Source: Isosphaeraceae bacterium
GTDB taxonomy: Bacteria; Planctomycetota; Planctomycetia; Isosphaerales; Isosphaeraceae
Assembly (NCBI GenBank): GCA_031291845.1
Contig: JARLIH010000311.1
Coordinates: 1-35,398, forward strand
Direction of reading: 5' to 3'
DNA: 35,398 bases
Every line of letters begins with the position of its first letter. Position 1 is the first letter of the stretch. Below, piece by piece: positions 8,938 to 16,759 of the stretch. The translations under genes were made by a program, and so were the position numbers. Under the pieces are notes generated by a model that saw only the letters and a program-made list of their open reading frames with translations, ran no database searches and was not told the origin of the DNA.

Positions 8938-9893
8938 TGGTCCGAGCCGATCGACGGGCCGAGCCGACGCTCGACGACCGCCAAGTCGGGTGGGACCAGG
9001 GCATGGTCGATCGCGATGCGGTAGGGCGAAGAGGTCGGAAAACTTCCCTGCCGGCCGAAGCCGAAGCGGCTGTCGCGGAGGCCGGTCTCCCGGACGAACG
9101 CGGCGAAGTTGGACGAGCCGTCCGAGGTGTTGAAGTCGCCCGTGACGATGCATGAGCCCCCCACGCGTTTGATCTCCCGGCCGAGTGCGGCCAGCTCCGG
9201 GTTACCGGGTTGACGTGAGAGGAGGTCGAACGGCTGCCGCGGGTGCAGAAGGAACAGGTGCCGCTCCGATCCGGCGAACTCGAATGACGCGTGCAGGAAG
9301 GGCCTGTCACCGCCCCGCAATCGTGTTGCGGGACTGATCGACCGGGGTGGCCGCCGAAACCAGAGGGCGAGCCCTGCCGCTCCGTCCGGGAATTCAGCAA
9401 CTTCCGAGAACTCCTTGCGAATCGCGTCGACGCCTTCTTGCCACGCGTGGGAGTACTCGACCAGGGCGACGATGTCGGGCTGTTCCTGGCGAATGAGGCG
9501 TGCGAGGTCTTCGTAGCGGTTGTTCTCGACGAAGACGTTCGCCATCAGGACCTTCAAACGTTCGTGCGAGTTTGGGTCGGGAATGGCGGGATTGGAATGC
9601 GCGTAGCGAAAGACCGCCGCCGCTTGCCAGGCGGCGAGCAAGGCGAGCGCGACGGCGAGCCTGGGCCGGCGACGGACGGCGATCGCCAGCAAGACGAAGA
9701 TGTAAACCAGAGCCGGCTCGGGAAAGTGGCTCAGCAGGTCGGCCCGCCAGTGCTGGCGGCTCAATAGTTGCGCGAGCGGCTGGACGCATGCTATGACGAC
9801 GAGCCCCGCCCAGATCCACGCGCGGCGAGCGGTCGGCGCCGGTGCAATTGGTTCGTCGTGACTTTCGACAGCGGTTGAGGCGGGCATAAGCAT
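8850..9893 (-). CDS. Membrane-anchored endonuclease/exonuclease/phosphatase family protein
   Basis: A 347-residue protein with about three N-terminal transmembrane helices (near residues 25-44, 60-73 and 78-97) and a C-terminal EEP domain, probably facing the periplasm. Catalytic residues present are Asn119 in MANVF, Glu146 in ALVEYS, His217 in LLHPR, Asp253 and Asn255 in GDFNTSD, Asp296-His297 in IDHAL, and Asp318-His319 in GSDHYPLIF. Proteins of this layout are common in bacterial genomes and mostly uncharacterised; a phosphodiesterase acting on envelope lipid or extracytoplasmic nucleic acid is plausible. The frame extends to a GTG at 9926; neither start has a good ribosome site, and I use the ATG at 9893. 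The last 16 residues lie past the conserved fold, in the overlap with the convergent gene. Confidence 0.85.
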   Translation of the reverse strand: MLMPASTAVESHDEPIAPAPTARRAWIWAGLVVIACVQPLAQLLSRQHWRADLLSHFPEPALVYIFVLLAIAVRRRPRLAVALALLAAWQAAAVFRYAHSNPAIPDPNSHERLKVLMANVFVENNRYEDLARLIRQEQPDIVALVEYSHAWQEGVDAIRKEFSEVAEFPDGAAGLALWFRRPPRSISPATRLRGGDRPFLHASFEFAGSERHLFLLHPRQPFDLLSRQPGNPELAALGREIKRVGGSCIVTGDFNTSDGSSNFAAFVRETGLRDSRFGFGRQGSFPTSSPYRIAIDHALVPPDLAVVERRLGPSIGSDHYPLIFVLAPASDRKSATTSPTRSSHKSP

Positions 9894-9959
9894 GACCAAG
9901 TAGCGACCAGGGGGCGGTGGGTTCACGGGGTTCGATTTCGATCCAGGCGGATCATGACT

Positions 9960-9987
9960 AGGACAAGTGGCAGCAAATCGCTATCAT
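9960..9987 (+). promoter_or_regulatory. Candidate sigma-70-type promoter for the acyltransferase gene
   Basis: AGGACA (9960-9965, four of six to consensus) and TATCAT (9982-9987, five of six) are separated by 16 bases. This would start a transcript about 55 bases before the ATG at 10047. It lies in the divergent gap with the EEP gene. Confidence 0.35.
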
Positions 9988-10046
9988 CCGATTTCGTGCC
10001 TGAGTCAGGATGACCGATTGAGCGACCGCCGCACGGAGGCCTACCG

Positions 10047-11255
10047 ATGCAACGCACGATCGAACTCGACGGGGTGCGCGCGATCGCCGCTCTGGCGATC
10101 CTCGTGTTTCACCTCGACAACCGTTTACTCCCTCAGGGTTGGTTGGCCGTCGATCTGTTCATGCTGCTCTCGGGTTTCCTGATCACGTCTATCGTGCTCA
10201 CGAACGGCCGGACGGACCGATTTCTCCGGAATTTCTATCTCAGGCGGGGGCTGCGGACCTGGCCGATCTATTACCTTTCCCTCGCCGTGGTCTTCCTCGT
10301 TTCGGCACTCCTGCGACAACCCGTCCTCGGCTCGCTCCCCTACTATCTCACCTTTACGCAAAACGTCCCATACTACTGGTCGACCTCCGTACCGCCGTTC
10401 CCATGGTACTTCATTCATACCTGGAGCCTCGCGGTTGAGGAACAGTACTACCTGTTCTGGCCGGCATTGGTTCTGCTGGCCGGTCGGAAGTGGGTCATCC
10501 CCCTGAGCTGCGCGCTCGCAGCGCTCTGTACGGCCGCCCGGGCCGGGGGCGCGCACTGGACGCTGCTCATCGCCCGGTGCGACGGTTTCGCCCTCGGCGG
10601 CGTGCTGGCGATGCTGTTCGACGACACGTCTCTGCTGGTGAAGTACCGCAGGCATTACGTTGGGGGCTTTGCATTGGTCGGGGCGGCATCGATTGGAATT
10701 GCGCTGGGCCTCTGGTCGGACGCCGTCGTTCCCACGGCGGCACCACTCGTCAAGTCGCTCTGGATGCTCGCTGTGAATTGCGGCTTCTTCGGCATGTTGG
10801 GCCTCGTGATCGTTCATGCGGGGCACCCTGCGCTCGGCACTCTCCGCAATCCAAGCCTTGGCTACCTCGGCCGCGTCAGTTACGGACTCTACCTCTACCA
10901 CCCTCTCGTCTTCATGGCGCTCGACCGGGGCGCTGCAGCGCTGAAACTGCCGCAAACGATGGCGCTTGGTTTTGTGAAGCTCGGGGCGACCGTCCTCCTC
11001 GCCTCAATCTCCTGGCGGTTCGTCGAGCGCCCCATCCTGGCTTTGAAGAGTCGGTTTCCTTACCGGGAAGAACACGTCGGTGTGCGGCGGTCGGTACGGC
11101 ACGGCGGGGTGTTTGCGTTCGCCGCGTGGTCGAGCCGCCAGACGGATCCGCCACTCCCATCGAAGACGTTGGGCGTGCCACCGGGCTCAACGCCGGCCGC
11201 GCACGACGAGCCGTCGTCACCAGGCGTGGGACCGTGGGCTACGACCCCGGCTTGA
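10047..11255 (+). CDS. Acyltransferase family 3 membrane protein (OafA/YrhL-like)
   Basis: A 402-residue integral membrane protein of the acyltransferase-3 family, which moves acyl groups such as acetyl onto surface polysaccharide, lipid or peptidoglycan sugars. The N-terminal signature LDGVRAIAALAILVFH (residues 7-22) holds the conserved Arg and His. It is followed by the DLFMLLSGFLIT segment, the FYLRRGLRTWPIYY segment, and WSLAVEEQYYLFWP, typical of the family. About ten hydrophobic helices follow to residue 335. The last 65 residues are polar and low in complexity, with no SGNH domain. GGAGG lies seven bases before the ATG. The 3' end overlaps the convergent gene by 17 bases. The acceptor substrate cannot be inferred, as no glycan cluster is adjacent. 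Confidence 0.9.
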   Translation: MQRTIELDGVRAIAALAILVFHLDNRLLPQGWLAVDLFMLLSGFLITSIVLTNGRTDRFLRNFYLRRGLRTWPIYYLSLAVVFLVSALLRQPVLGSLPYYLTFTQNVPYYWSTSVPPFPWYFIHTWSLAVEEQYYLFWPALVLLAGRKWVIPLSCALAALCTAARAGGAHWTLLIARCDGFALGGVLAMLFDDTSLLVKYRRHYVGGFALVGAASIGIALGLWSDAVVPTAAPLVKSLWMLAVNCGFFGMLGLVIVHAGHPALGTLRNPSLGYLGRVSYGLYLYHPLVFMALDRGAAALKLPQTMALGFVKLGATVLLASISWRFVERPILALKSRFPYREEHVGVRRSVRHGGVFAFAAWSSRQTDPPLPSKTLGVPPGSTPAAHDEPSSPGVGPWATTPA

Positions 11256-12555
11256 TCTCGGACGCCTTGAAGCGCACGCCGACGTAGTCGGTCTGGTCGA
11301 CGCCGGTACGCAAGCGGACGCGCCAGGTCATCTCGGGGGCAGCGCGCTTGAGGGCGTCCTTGGCGCTGACGACCAAGGTGTCGAGCGTCTCGCCCGGCTT
11401 GAGCTCTTTGAACTCCTGGCCGACGATCGCCCACTCGCTCGTGACCGCGAGCGGGTGCAGCTCGATGTTCTGGCCGTCCGGCAGCTCGATAAAGCTGTCG
11501 GTCACGCCCGCCTCGCGTTCGCGCAGGAAGGCCTCATCGAGCGGGGCGTACACCAGGTCTTTTGAGATGTTTTTGAGGCGAAGCCGGAGCTTGATCGCGT
11601 CGCTCCCCTCATTGCGCGTCTCGCCACCGCCGATCAGGTGGGTCAGGACGATCCTGCCGGTCGTCACTTCAACCGGCGTGACCTCGAGCCCACCAACGCG
11701 AACAGCTTTGCCAAGGGCCGTAAGGTGGTCGGCCTTGATCGCCGGAGGCGGCGCGAGCTTGCGCGAAAACTTCGCGCGCTGGCCCGGGTCGACGCGTTCG
11801 TCGACGGGAGGCAGGAAGTCGGGCTCCTCGGTGTGCTTCAGCGTGCGACCCGTAATCAGAACGTACAGCAAGCCGATGGTTACCGCGCTGGCGTAGCTCA
11901 GGAGCAAGACGAACCCGAGCGAAACTCCGCGCGGTTCGTCGTCGTAGTCGTCATCCTCGTCGTCGTCATCGGGTTCGCGCTTGCCGGCCGCTGGCGCGAC
12001 AGGGGGCGAGGCCGAGAGATCGATGCCGGGGAACGCTTCGCTCGGGGGTTCGTGGTCCACCGGCAAGGTCACCGGCTCGGCCAGCGGGGCCGGCGGCTCC
12101 TCGGTCATCGCCACCGCGGCGAGATCGTCGAAAGAACCGGATGGCGCTTCCGAACGTGGCGCTTCGCTCACGGCTTCCGCGGAGACGTGAGGCGCGGGCT
12201 CGACCAGGGGGCCGAATGCCTCGAACGAGCCCGGGGGCTGAACCGGCTGGAGCGGCAGCGGTGGTTCGATATCGAGCGCGGCGAGCTCAGCCGACGACCG
12301 CGGGGCCTCGGACTCGATGGCGGCCTCGGCCACGGGTGGACGTTCGGACGCCGTCGGGTCGAACTCACCGAGAAGCGGGTCGGGCTTCGCTTCGAGGGCG
12401 AGGCTCAACTCATCGGTGCTCCCGGACCGCGGCAGGTAATCCGGGCTGGGGGGAGCAGAGGGAGCCTGCGACGGTGGGCAATCCGGTCCAGTCACGTCCG
12501 GAGAGGCGTCCGGGTGGGGGGTACCCAACGGGGGCTCAATGATCTCGCTGGACAT
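11239..12555 (-). CDS. Bitopic membrane protein with long disordered Pro/Glu-rich N-terminus
   Basis: A 438-residue protein of unknown function. Residues 1-190 are low-complexity, rich in Pro, Ala, Glu and Ser. A run of almost pure Asp/Glu (195-207) sits just before a single transmembrane helix at about 211-236. The C-terminal 200 residues form a folded, probably beta-sandwich domain with segments such as IVLTHLIGG and LRLRLKNISKD, reminiscent of the DUF4352-type immunoglobulin-like extracytoplasmic domains. If the N-terminus is cytoplasmic, the acidic tail could bind basic partners. It starts 38 bases after bioD ends and may be the last gene of the queF-bioD operon. I do not recognise a named family. 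Confidence 0.8.
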   Translation of the reverse strand: MSSEIIEPPLGTPHPDASPDVTGPDCPPSQAPSAPPSPDYLPRSGSTDELSLALEAKPDPLLGEFDPTASERPPVAEAAIESEAPRSSAELAALDIEPPLPLQPVQPPGSFEAFGPLVEPAPHVSAEAVSEAPRSEAPSGSFDDLAAVAMTEEPPAPLAEPVTLPVDHEPPSEAFPGIDLSASPPVAPAAGKREPDDDDEDDDYDDEPRGVSLGFVLLLSYASAVTIGLLYVLITGRTLKHTEEPDFLPPVDERVDPGQRAKFSRKLAPPPAIKADHLTALGKAVRVGGLEVTPVEVTTGRIVLTHLIGGGETRNEGSDAIKLRLRLKNISKDLVYAPLDEAFLREREAGVTDSFIELPDGQNIELHPLAVTSEWAIVGQEFKELKPGETLDTLVVSAKDALKRAAPEMTWRVRLRTGVDQTDYVGVRFKASEIKPGS

Positions 12556-12593
12556 GGTCCGTCGGCTCCGTGGTACGCAGGCTGCTGTCGGCT

Positions 12594-13325
12594 TTAGTCT
12601 CGCTTCACGAGCCGTGGCAGGCCGCTTCGAGAATACCAGTTTAACGGCACGATTAGGTTGGAAAGAAGCGCAGTGTCGGGCTGGTGCGGCAGCTCGGCGA
12701 GGATCGCCACGCCGCCGAGCCGGCGGGCGAGCTCCTCGGCATTCGTTGCCTCCGCCCGCGGGTTCGTCGTCAGCTCGGCCGCGTTGAGCACGATACCGGC
12801 GATGCGCAGGCCCCGTCGACGGGCCGCCTCGACGGTCAACAGGGTATGGTTGAGCGTGCCGAGCCCCCGCCGCGCAACGATGACGAGCGGGTAGTCGAGC
12901 GTTACCGCCAGGTCCGCGACCGTTGTCTCCTCGGCGAGGGGACAGAGGAACCCGCCGATTCCCTCAACAACCACGACGTCCGCGCACGACTCCCACCACG
13001 CGAGGGCCTCGGAAGTCGCCTGTTCGATTTGCAGTTGCGTCAGCGGGCTTCCCGCCCGGCGCGCCGCGACGCAAGGGGCGAGCGCTTCCTCGAAAACGAG
13101 GGGGACAACTCGCCGCCGCGGGACCTGCTGGCCGAGGGCGGCGGCCAGCAATTCGGCGTCGTCCGAGATGAGCTCGTCGCCGTGCCTCGTCGCGCCGGTG
13201 GCCACCGGTTTCAGCACGCCGACGCGCAGTCCCTGGGAAACGAGCGCACGAGCAATCGCCGCCGCCACGAACGTCTTGCCGACGCCCGTATCGGTGCCGA
13301 CGACAAACAGTCCCGGCATGCTCAT
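12594..13325 (-). CDS. bioD: Dethiobiotin synthetase BioD
   Basis: A 243-residue ATP-dependent enzyme that closes the ureido ring of biotin: 7,8-diaminopelargonate plus CO2 and ATP gives dethiobiotin. The P-loop GTDTGVGKT is at residues 10-18 with Lys17. The substrate-site motif KPVATGA and the switch-like VVVEGIGGFLCPL follow in the family order. The start is the ATG at 13325, whose ATGA overlaps the bioA stop, a typical translational coupling; a second ATG two codons on is also possible. The open frame extends upstream to 13628, but that part is antisense noise inside bioA. BioA precedes it; bioB and bioF are not in the window. Confidence 0.95.
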   Translation of the reverse strand: MSMPGLFVVGTDTGVGKTFVAAAIARALVSQGLRVGVLKPVATGATRHGDELISDDAELLAAALGQQVPRRRVVPLVFEEALAPCVAARRAGSPLTQLQIEQATSEALAWWESCADVVVVEGIGGFLCPLAEETTVADLAVTLDYPLVIVARRGLGTLNHTLLTVEAARRRGLRIAGIVLNAAELTTNPRAEATNAEELARRLGGVAILAELPHQPDTALLSNLIVPLNWYSRSGLPRLVKRD

Positions 13326-14737
13326 TCGTCTGCCCCTTCGGTGACACTCCGCACGCATCGTATCATGACGTCGAGCATCTCGTCGAGCTGCTCCAGGCGG
13401 ATCGCCAGTGGAGGCATGATCACGAGCACGTCGCCCAGGGGCCGAATCAGCAGTCCCTCGTGACGGGCTCGCGCACAGACTTTCGCGCCGACCTGCTCGG
13501 ACCACGCGAAGGGCGTCTTCGACTCGCGGTCGGCGACGAGCTCCACGCCGGCGATAAGGCCAAGCTGGCGGACGTCGCCCACGTGGCGCAGCGCGGTGAA
13601 GTCCCGGAGCCTTGCGGTCAAACGGCAAATCTTGGGCTGAAGGCTTTCGAGGGTTCGCTCTTCGTCGAACACGCGCAGGTTCGCGAGCGCGACCGCAGCG
13701 CCCAGGGGGTTACCCCCGTACGTGTGCCCGTGATAGAACGTTTTGCCGTCCGCGGCACGGCCATAGAACGCCGAGTAAACCTCTTCGGTCGTCATGGTGG
13801 CGGCCAGCGGCAGGTAACCTCCGGTGATGCCTTTCGCGAGGCAAAGGAAGTCCGGTGTGACGTCCTCCCGGGCGCACGCGAAGAGGGTTCCGGTTCGCCC
13901 GAAGCCCACCGCGACCTCGTCCGCGATCAGCAGCGCACCGTGGCGCCGGCTGAGCGCTCGCAGGCCGCTTAGGTATCCCTCGGGGTGCACGATCATTCCC
14001 GCCGCTCCTTGCAGGAGCGGTTCGACGACGATCGCGGCCACCTCGCCCGGATGTTCGTCGAGGATCCGCTCGACGGCCCCGAGGCACTCCAGCGCGCAAT
14101 CAGGCCGCTTGAGCCCGAGGGGGCAACGGTAACAGTGCGGAGCCGGCGCGCGGAGCGCGGGAAAGAGCAGCGGGCCGAACATCGCGTGGAACCGTTCGAC
14201 TCCGCCCACGCTGACGTCCCCCAGCGTGTCCCCATGGTAGCCGCCCCCGAGCGCGAGGAACCGCGTCCGCTGCGGTTCCGGTTTCGCCTTCTGGCGGAAG
14301 TACTGGAACGTCATCTTGAGCGCGACTTCCACCGCGGTCGCGCCGTCGTCGGAGAAGAAGACGCGCGTCAGCCCCATGGGCGCACGCTCGACCAGCTCAT
14401 GCGCCAGCTCGGCGGCCGGCGCATGCGTGACCCCCAACAGGGTCGAGTGCGCCAACTTGTCGATTTGCCTCCGCAATGCCTCGTCGAGAGCCGGATGACG
14501 GTGCCCGTGCACGTTGCACCAGAGCGAGCTGACCCCGTCCAGGTAGCGCCGACCTCGGTCGTCGATCAGGTAACACCCCTCGCCGCGCTCGATCACGAGC
14601 GGCTCCGAGGCTTCCCAGTCGGCCAAGGCGGTGAATGGGTGCCAGACGTGCGCGCGGTCCCAGTCGCGGATCGTTTGGCCGGGCGGTTGTTGATTCAAGA
14701 TGGTATCGCGTTCTGATTCGTTGTTTGGATTTTGCAT
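13322..14737 (-). CDS. bioA: Adenosylmethionine--8-amino-7-oxononanoate transaminase BioA
   Basis: A 471-residue fold-type-I PLP aminotransferase that makes 7,8-diaminopelargonate, usually with S-adenosylmethionine as amino donor. Visible features are RAHVWHPFTAL near residue 30, SSLWCNVHGH (70-79), the Asp273 in LIADEVAVGFGRTG that contacts the PLP ring nitrogen, and the Schiff-base Lys302 in CLAKGITGGYLP. A four-Cys stretch (202, 205, 214, 218) after the substrate loop occurs in some BioA proteins. The first 22 residues are polar and the ribosome site is weak, so the start is fairly but not fully certain. It lies 52 bases downstream of the SAM hydroxide adenosyltransferase gene and overlaps bioD by four bases. 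Confidence 0.95.
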   Translation of the reverse strand: MQNPNNESERDTILNQQPPGQTIRDWDRAHVWHPFTALADWEASEPLVIERGEGCYLIDDRGRRYLDGVSSLWCNVHGHRHPALDEALRRQIDKLAHSTLLGVTHAPAAELAHELVERAPMGLTRVFFSDDGATAVEVALKMTFQYFRQKAKPEPQRTRFLALGGGYHGDTLGDVSVGGVERFHAMFGPLLFPALRAPAPHCYRCPLGLKRPDCALECLGAVERILDEHPGEVAAIVVEPLLQGAAGMIVHPEGYLSGLRALSRRHGALLIADEVAVGFGRTGTLFACAREDVTPDFLCLAKGITGGYLPLAATMTTEEVYSAFYGRAADGKTFYHGHTYGGNPLGAAVALANLRVFDEERTLESLQPKICRLTARLRDFTALRHVGDVRQLGLIAGVELVADRESKTPFAWSEQVGAKVCARARHEGLLIRPLGDVLVIMPPLAIRLEQLDEMLDVMIRCVRSVTEGADE

Positions 14738-14789
14738 TCTCAGTAGTCATTGGTGCGTTGCCGTCGCGCCTTTTTCGAGGTCGGACGGT

Positions 14790-15581
14790 TCACGGCTCTT
14801 TCCGCAGCCAAACCGTGGTTCCCGGCCCTGCCGAGAGCAACCTCGCTGCGTCTCCGTTGACGACCGCGACCTCGACCCAGCCCGTGCTGCCGACGAGGGC
14901 GACGAGCGTTCCCGCGGGCCGTTCCGCGTATGTGGTCACGAGTCCCTCCACGCGAGCGCCGGCGATCTCGAAGGTCCAGGACCCGGTGGCCGCCCCGGCG
15001 ATGGTCTCCGCGGGGATGTTCGTGATCAAGTTGCCGAACGAGTCGCGGAAGAGCACCTCGCCGACGCCTCCGCGTTCGTCCTCGATGAACTTGAAGTTCT
15101 TGAGCGAGACGAACTTGGTGCGCACGGGGCCGAGGACCGCGGGTTCACCGCCGGTAAGCAGGTGCGCGGCGGCGGGGGCGAGGATGTCGCGGCCGTGGAA
15201 CGTGGGGCTTACTGCCGGGCGACGGAGTGCGGGGTTCGCAAGCTCCCAGATCCCGGCGGGAGACCGGTTCCGCGTCACGCCGCTCAAAAGGCCGTTGTCG
15301 GGGAGGACGAACCACTGGTCGGCGATGGAGGCGGCGATCAGCCGGCGGTCGGTGCCGACCCCCGGGTCGATCACGGCCAGGTGGACGGTCCCGGCGGGAA
15401 AGGCCTCCACAAGATCGGCCAGGACGTACGCCCCTTCCAGAATGTTCTGGGGCGAGACAGTATGGCTCACGTCGACCAACTGGGTTCCGGGCGCCAGGCT
15501 CAGCACGACGCCTTTCATGGCGGCCACGTACGGCCCGTCGGTTCCAAAGTCTGTCGTAAGCGTCAAGATCCGCGCGGCCAT
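14790..15581 (-). CDS. SAM hydroxide adenosyltransferase (DUF62)
   Basis: A 263-residue member of the DUF62 / fluorinase-chlorinase superfamily. The ordinary members hydrolyse S-adenosylmethionine to adenosine and methionine with an activated water. TTDFGTDGPY (residues 9-18) and IDPGVGT (71-77) are the family hallmarks, with PDNGLL (94-99) and a later DSFGNLITNI motif. The Asp-Arg-His triad known from the Pyrococcus horikoshii enzyme is matched by Asp72, Arg79 and His129 with nearly the same spacing, which argues for hydroxide use rather than a halogenase. The frame is open to 15620, but the ATG at 15581 has AAGGA eight bases upstream and starts at the conserved strand. It lies 43 bases after queF and 52 before bioA, whose enzyme also uses SAM. 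Confidence 0.9.
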   Translation of the reverse strand: MAARILTLTTDFGTDGPYVAAMKGVVLSLAPGTQLVDVSHTVSPQNILEGAYVLADLVEAFPAGTVHLAVIDPGVGTDRRLIAASIADQWFVLPDNGLLSGVTRNRSPAGIWELANPALRRPAVSPTFHGRDILAPAAAHLLTGGEPAVLGPVRTKFVSLKNFKFIEDERGGVGEVLFRDSFGNLITNIPAETIAGAATGSWTFEIAGARVEGLVTTYAERPAGTLVALVGSTGWVEVAVVNGDAARLLSAGPGTTVWLRKEP

Positions 15582-15624
15582 CAGCAGTTCCTTGTCGTCG
15601 ATTGAGAGTCGCGAGGCCACTTGA

Positions 15625-16005
15625 TCAACGGGCTGCGCCGGGGCCGTTTCCGGAGGGGGCTAGGGACGCATGGTAGGTGGCCGTGATCTTCGACGAGATC
15701 CCTCCGCGGGGAGTAAACTGGCCCACAACCCTCATCTGGCGCGGCCGGCAGGCGGCGACGAGGTCGTCCAAAATCGTGTTGATCGAGTGCTCGTAGAAGA
15801 TGCCCCGGTTGCGATAATCGAACAGGTAGAGCTTCAGGCTCTTGAGCTCGATGCACGTCTCGCCCGGAATGTACGTGATGATGATGGTCCCGAAGTCCGG
15901 CTGGCCCGTTTTGGGGCAAACGGCGGTAAACTCGGGACAGGTGATCTCGATCTCGTACTCGCGGTCCGGGAACTGATTGGGGAAGGTTTCCAATATCTGC
16001 GCCAT
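15625..16005 (-). CDS. queF: NADPH-dependent 7-cyano-7-deazaguanine reductase QueF
   Basis: A 126-residue type-I (unimodular) QueF of the T-fold superfamily. It reduces preQ0 nitrile to preQ1 in the pathway to the tRNA base queuosine. The nucleophilic Cys30 in [15 protein letters not shown] and Asp37 are seven residues apart, as in Bacillus subtilis QueF (Cys55 and Asp62). The substrate and cofactor motifs [10 protein letters not shown] and FYEHSIN follow. The frame is open upstream to 16458, but only the ATG at 16005 gives the family length and has AGGAG nine bases upstream. It is the first gene of a leftward run and is divergent from the release-factor-like gene. Confidence 0.95.
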   Translation of the reverse strand: MAQILETFPNQFPDREYEIEITCPEFTAVCPKTGQPDFGTIIITYIPGETCIELKSLKLYLFDYRNRGIFYEHSINTILDDLVAACRPRQMRVVGQFTPRGGISSKITATYHASLAPSGNGPGAAR

Positions 16006-16138
16006 GGCGGCTCGCTCCTGGGTTTTCGCCCGCGCTCGGGTCCGGCGAACTCGGACGGCCGCGTTCCTCGGGCATTCGTATTGTAAGGGGTTGCAGTCCA
16101 GCCCTGCGCGGGCAGTTCGACCAGGGAAGAAATCGCCG

Positions 16139-16657
16139 ATGGATGGTACCGCCTCGATCCACCCGGTCTGCCTCTCGACGGAAGCGCTGCTCGCCCAGTG
16201 CGAGACCAAACGCACGCGGCGGTCGGGACCGGGCGGGCAGAACCGGAACAAGGTCGAGACCGCCATCGTGCTTGCGCACCGGCCGACCGGAATCGTCGCG
16301 GAAGCCAGCGAACGCCGCACCCAGGGCGAGAACCTGCGAGTCGCCGTGTTTCGGCTCCGCGTCAACCTGGCGCTGGCGCTTCGGATCACCCGGGCGGTTG
16401 GCGCTGGGCCGACGCCTCTCTGGAAATCGCGCTGCTCGCACGCGCGGATCGTGGTCAATGCCGGCCACGACGATTTCCCGATCTTGCTCGCCGAGGCCCT
16501 GGACGTCGTCGAGGCCAGCGATCACGACCTGAAGCGGGCCTCGGAGCGTCTCGGCTGCACCCCCTCGCAGTTGACCAAGTTTCTCAAGGTCGACGCAAGA
16601 GCGTTTCACGCGGTCAACGAACGTCGGCGCGCGAGCGGCCTGCATCCGTACCAGTGA
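16139..16657 (+). CDS. Peptide chain release factor-like (GGQ) protein
   Basis: A 172-residue protein built on a class-I release-factor catalytic domain. The GGQ motif is at residues 32-34 within [15 protein letters not shown], which places the Gln to hydrolyse peptidyl-t[23 protein letters not shown] is also family-typical. There are no stop-codon recognition domains, as in the ribosome rescue factor ArfB/YaeJ. Unlike ArfB, which ends in a short basic tail that enters the mRNA channel, this protein has about 75 extra helical residues and only a modest Arg-rich end. Rescue of stalled ribosomes is the likely job but needs that difference in mind. The ATG at 16139 follows AGGGAAG; the frame upstream is unlikely to be coding. 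Confidence 0.88.
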   Translation: MDGTASIHPVCLSTEALLAQCETKRTRRSGPGGQNRNKVETAIVLAHRPTGIVAEASERRTQGENLRVAVFRLRVNLALALRITRAVGAGPTPLWKSRCSHARIVVNAGHDDFPILLAEALDVVEASDHDLKRASERLGCTPSQLTKFLKVDARAFHAVNERRRASGLHPYQ

Positions 16658-16759
16658 TGGGCTTCTGCCCCCCACCGAGACGGTCAACCCGAGGGGAGAT
16701 GCCCAAGTTCCTTACCGTGCGTACCCGAAGCGGAATAGGGCTGCGAAAGAGGCTCGCGG

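Noticed and set aside
13326..13628. Upstream extension of the bioD frame
   Set aside because: It lies wholly within bioA, and the BioD P-loop begins only after the ATG at 13325, which overlaps the bioA stop in the usual coupled way.
14790..15581. A fluorinase or chlorinase
   Set aside because: The DUF62 superfamily includes halogenases, but the Asp-Arg-His triad of the hydroxide-using enzymes is present, and the context is biotin and queuosine synthesis, not a halometabolite cluster.
16079..16085. A TATTGT/TACAAT -10 box in the queF divergent region
   Set aside because: No acceptable -35 lies 15-19 bases away on either strand, so I do not list a promoter.
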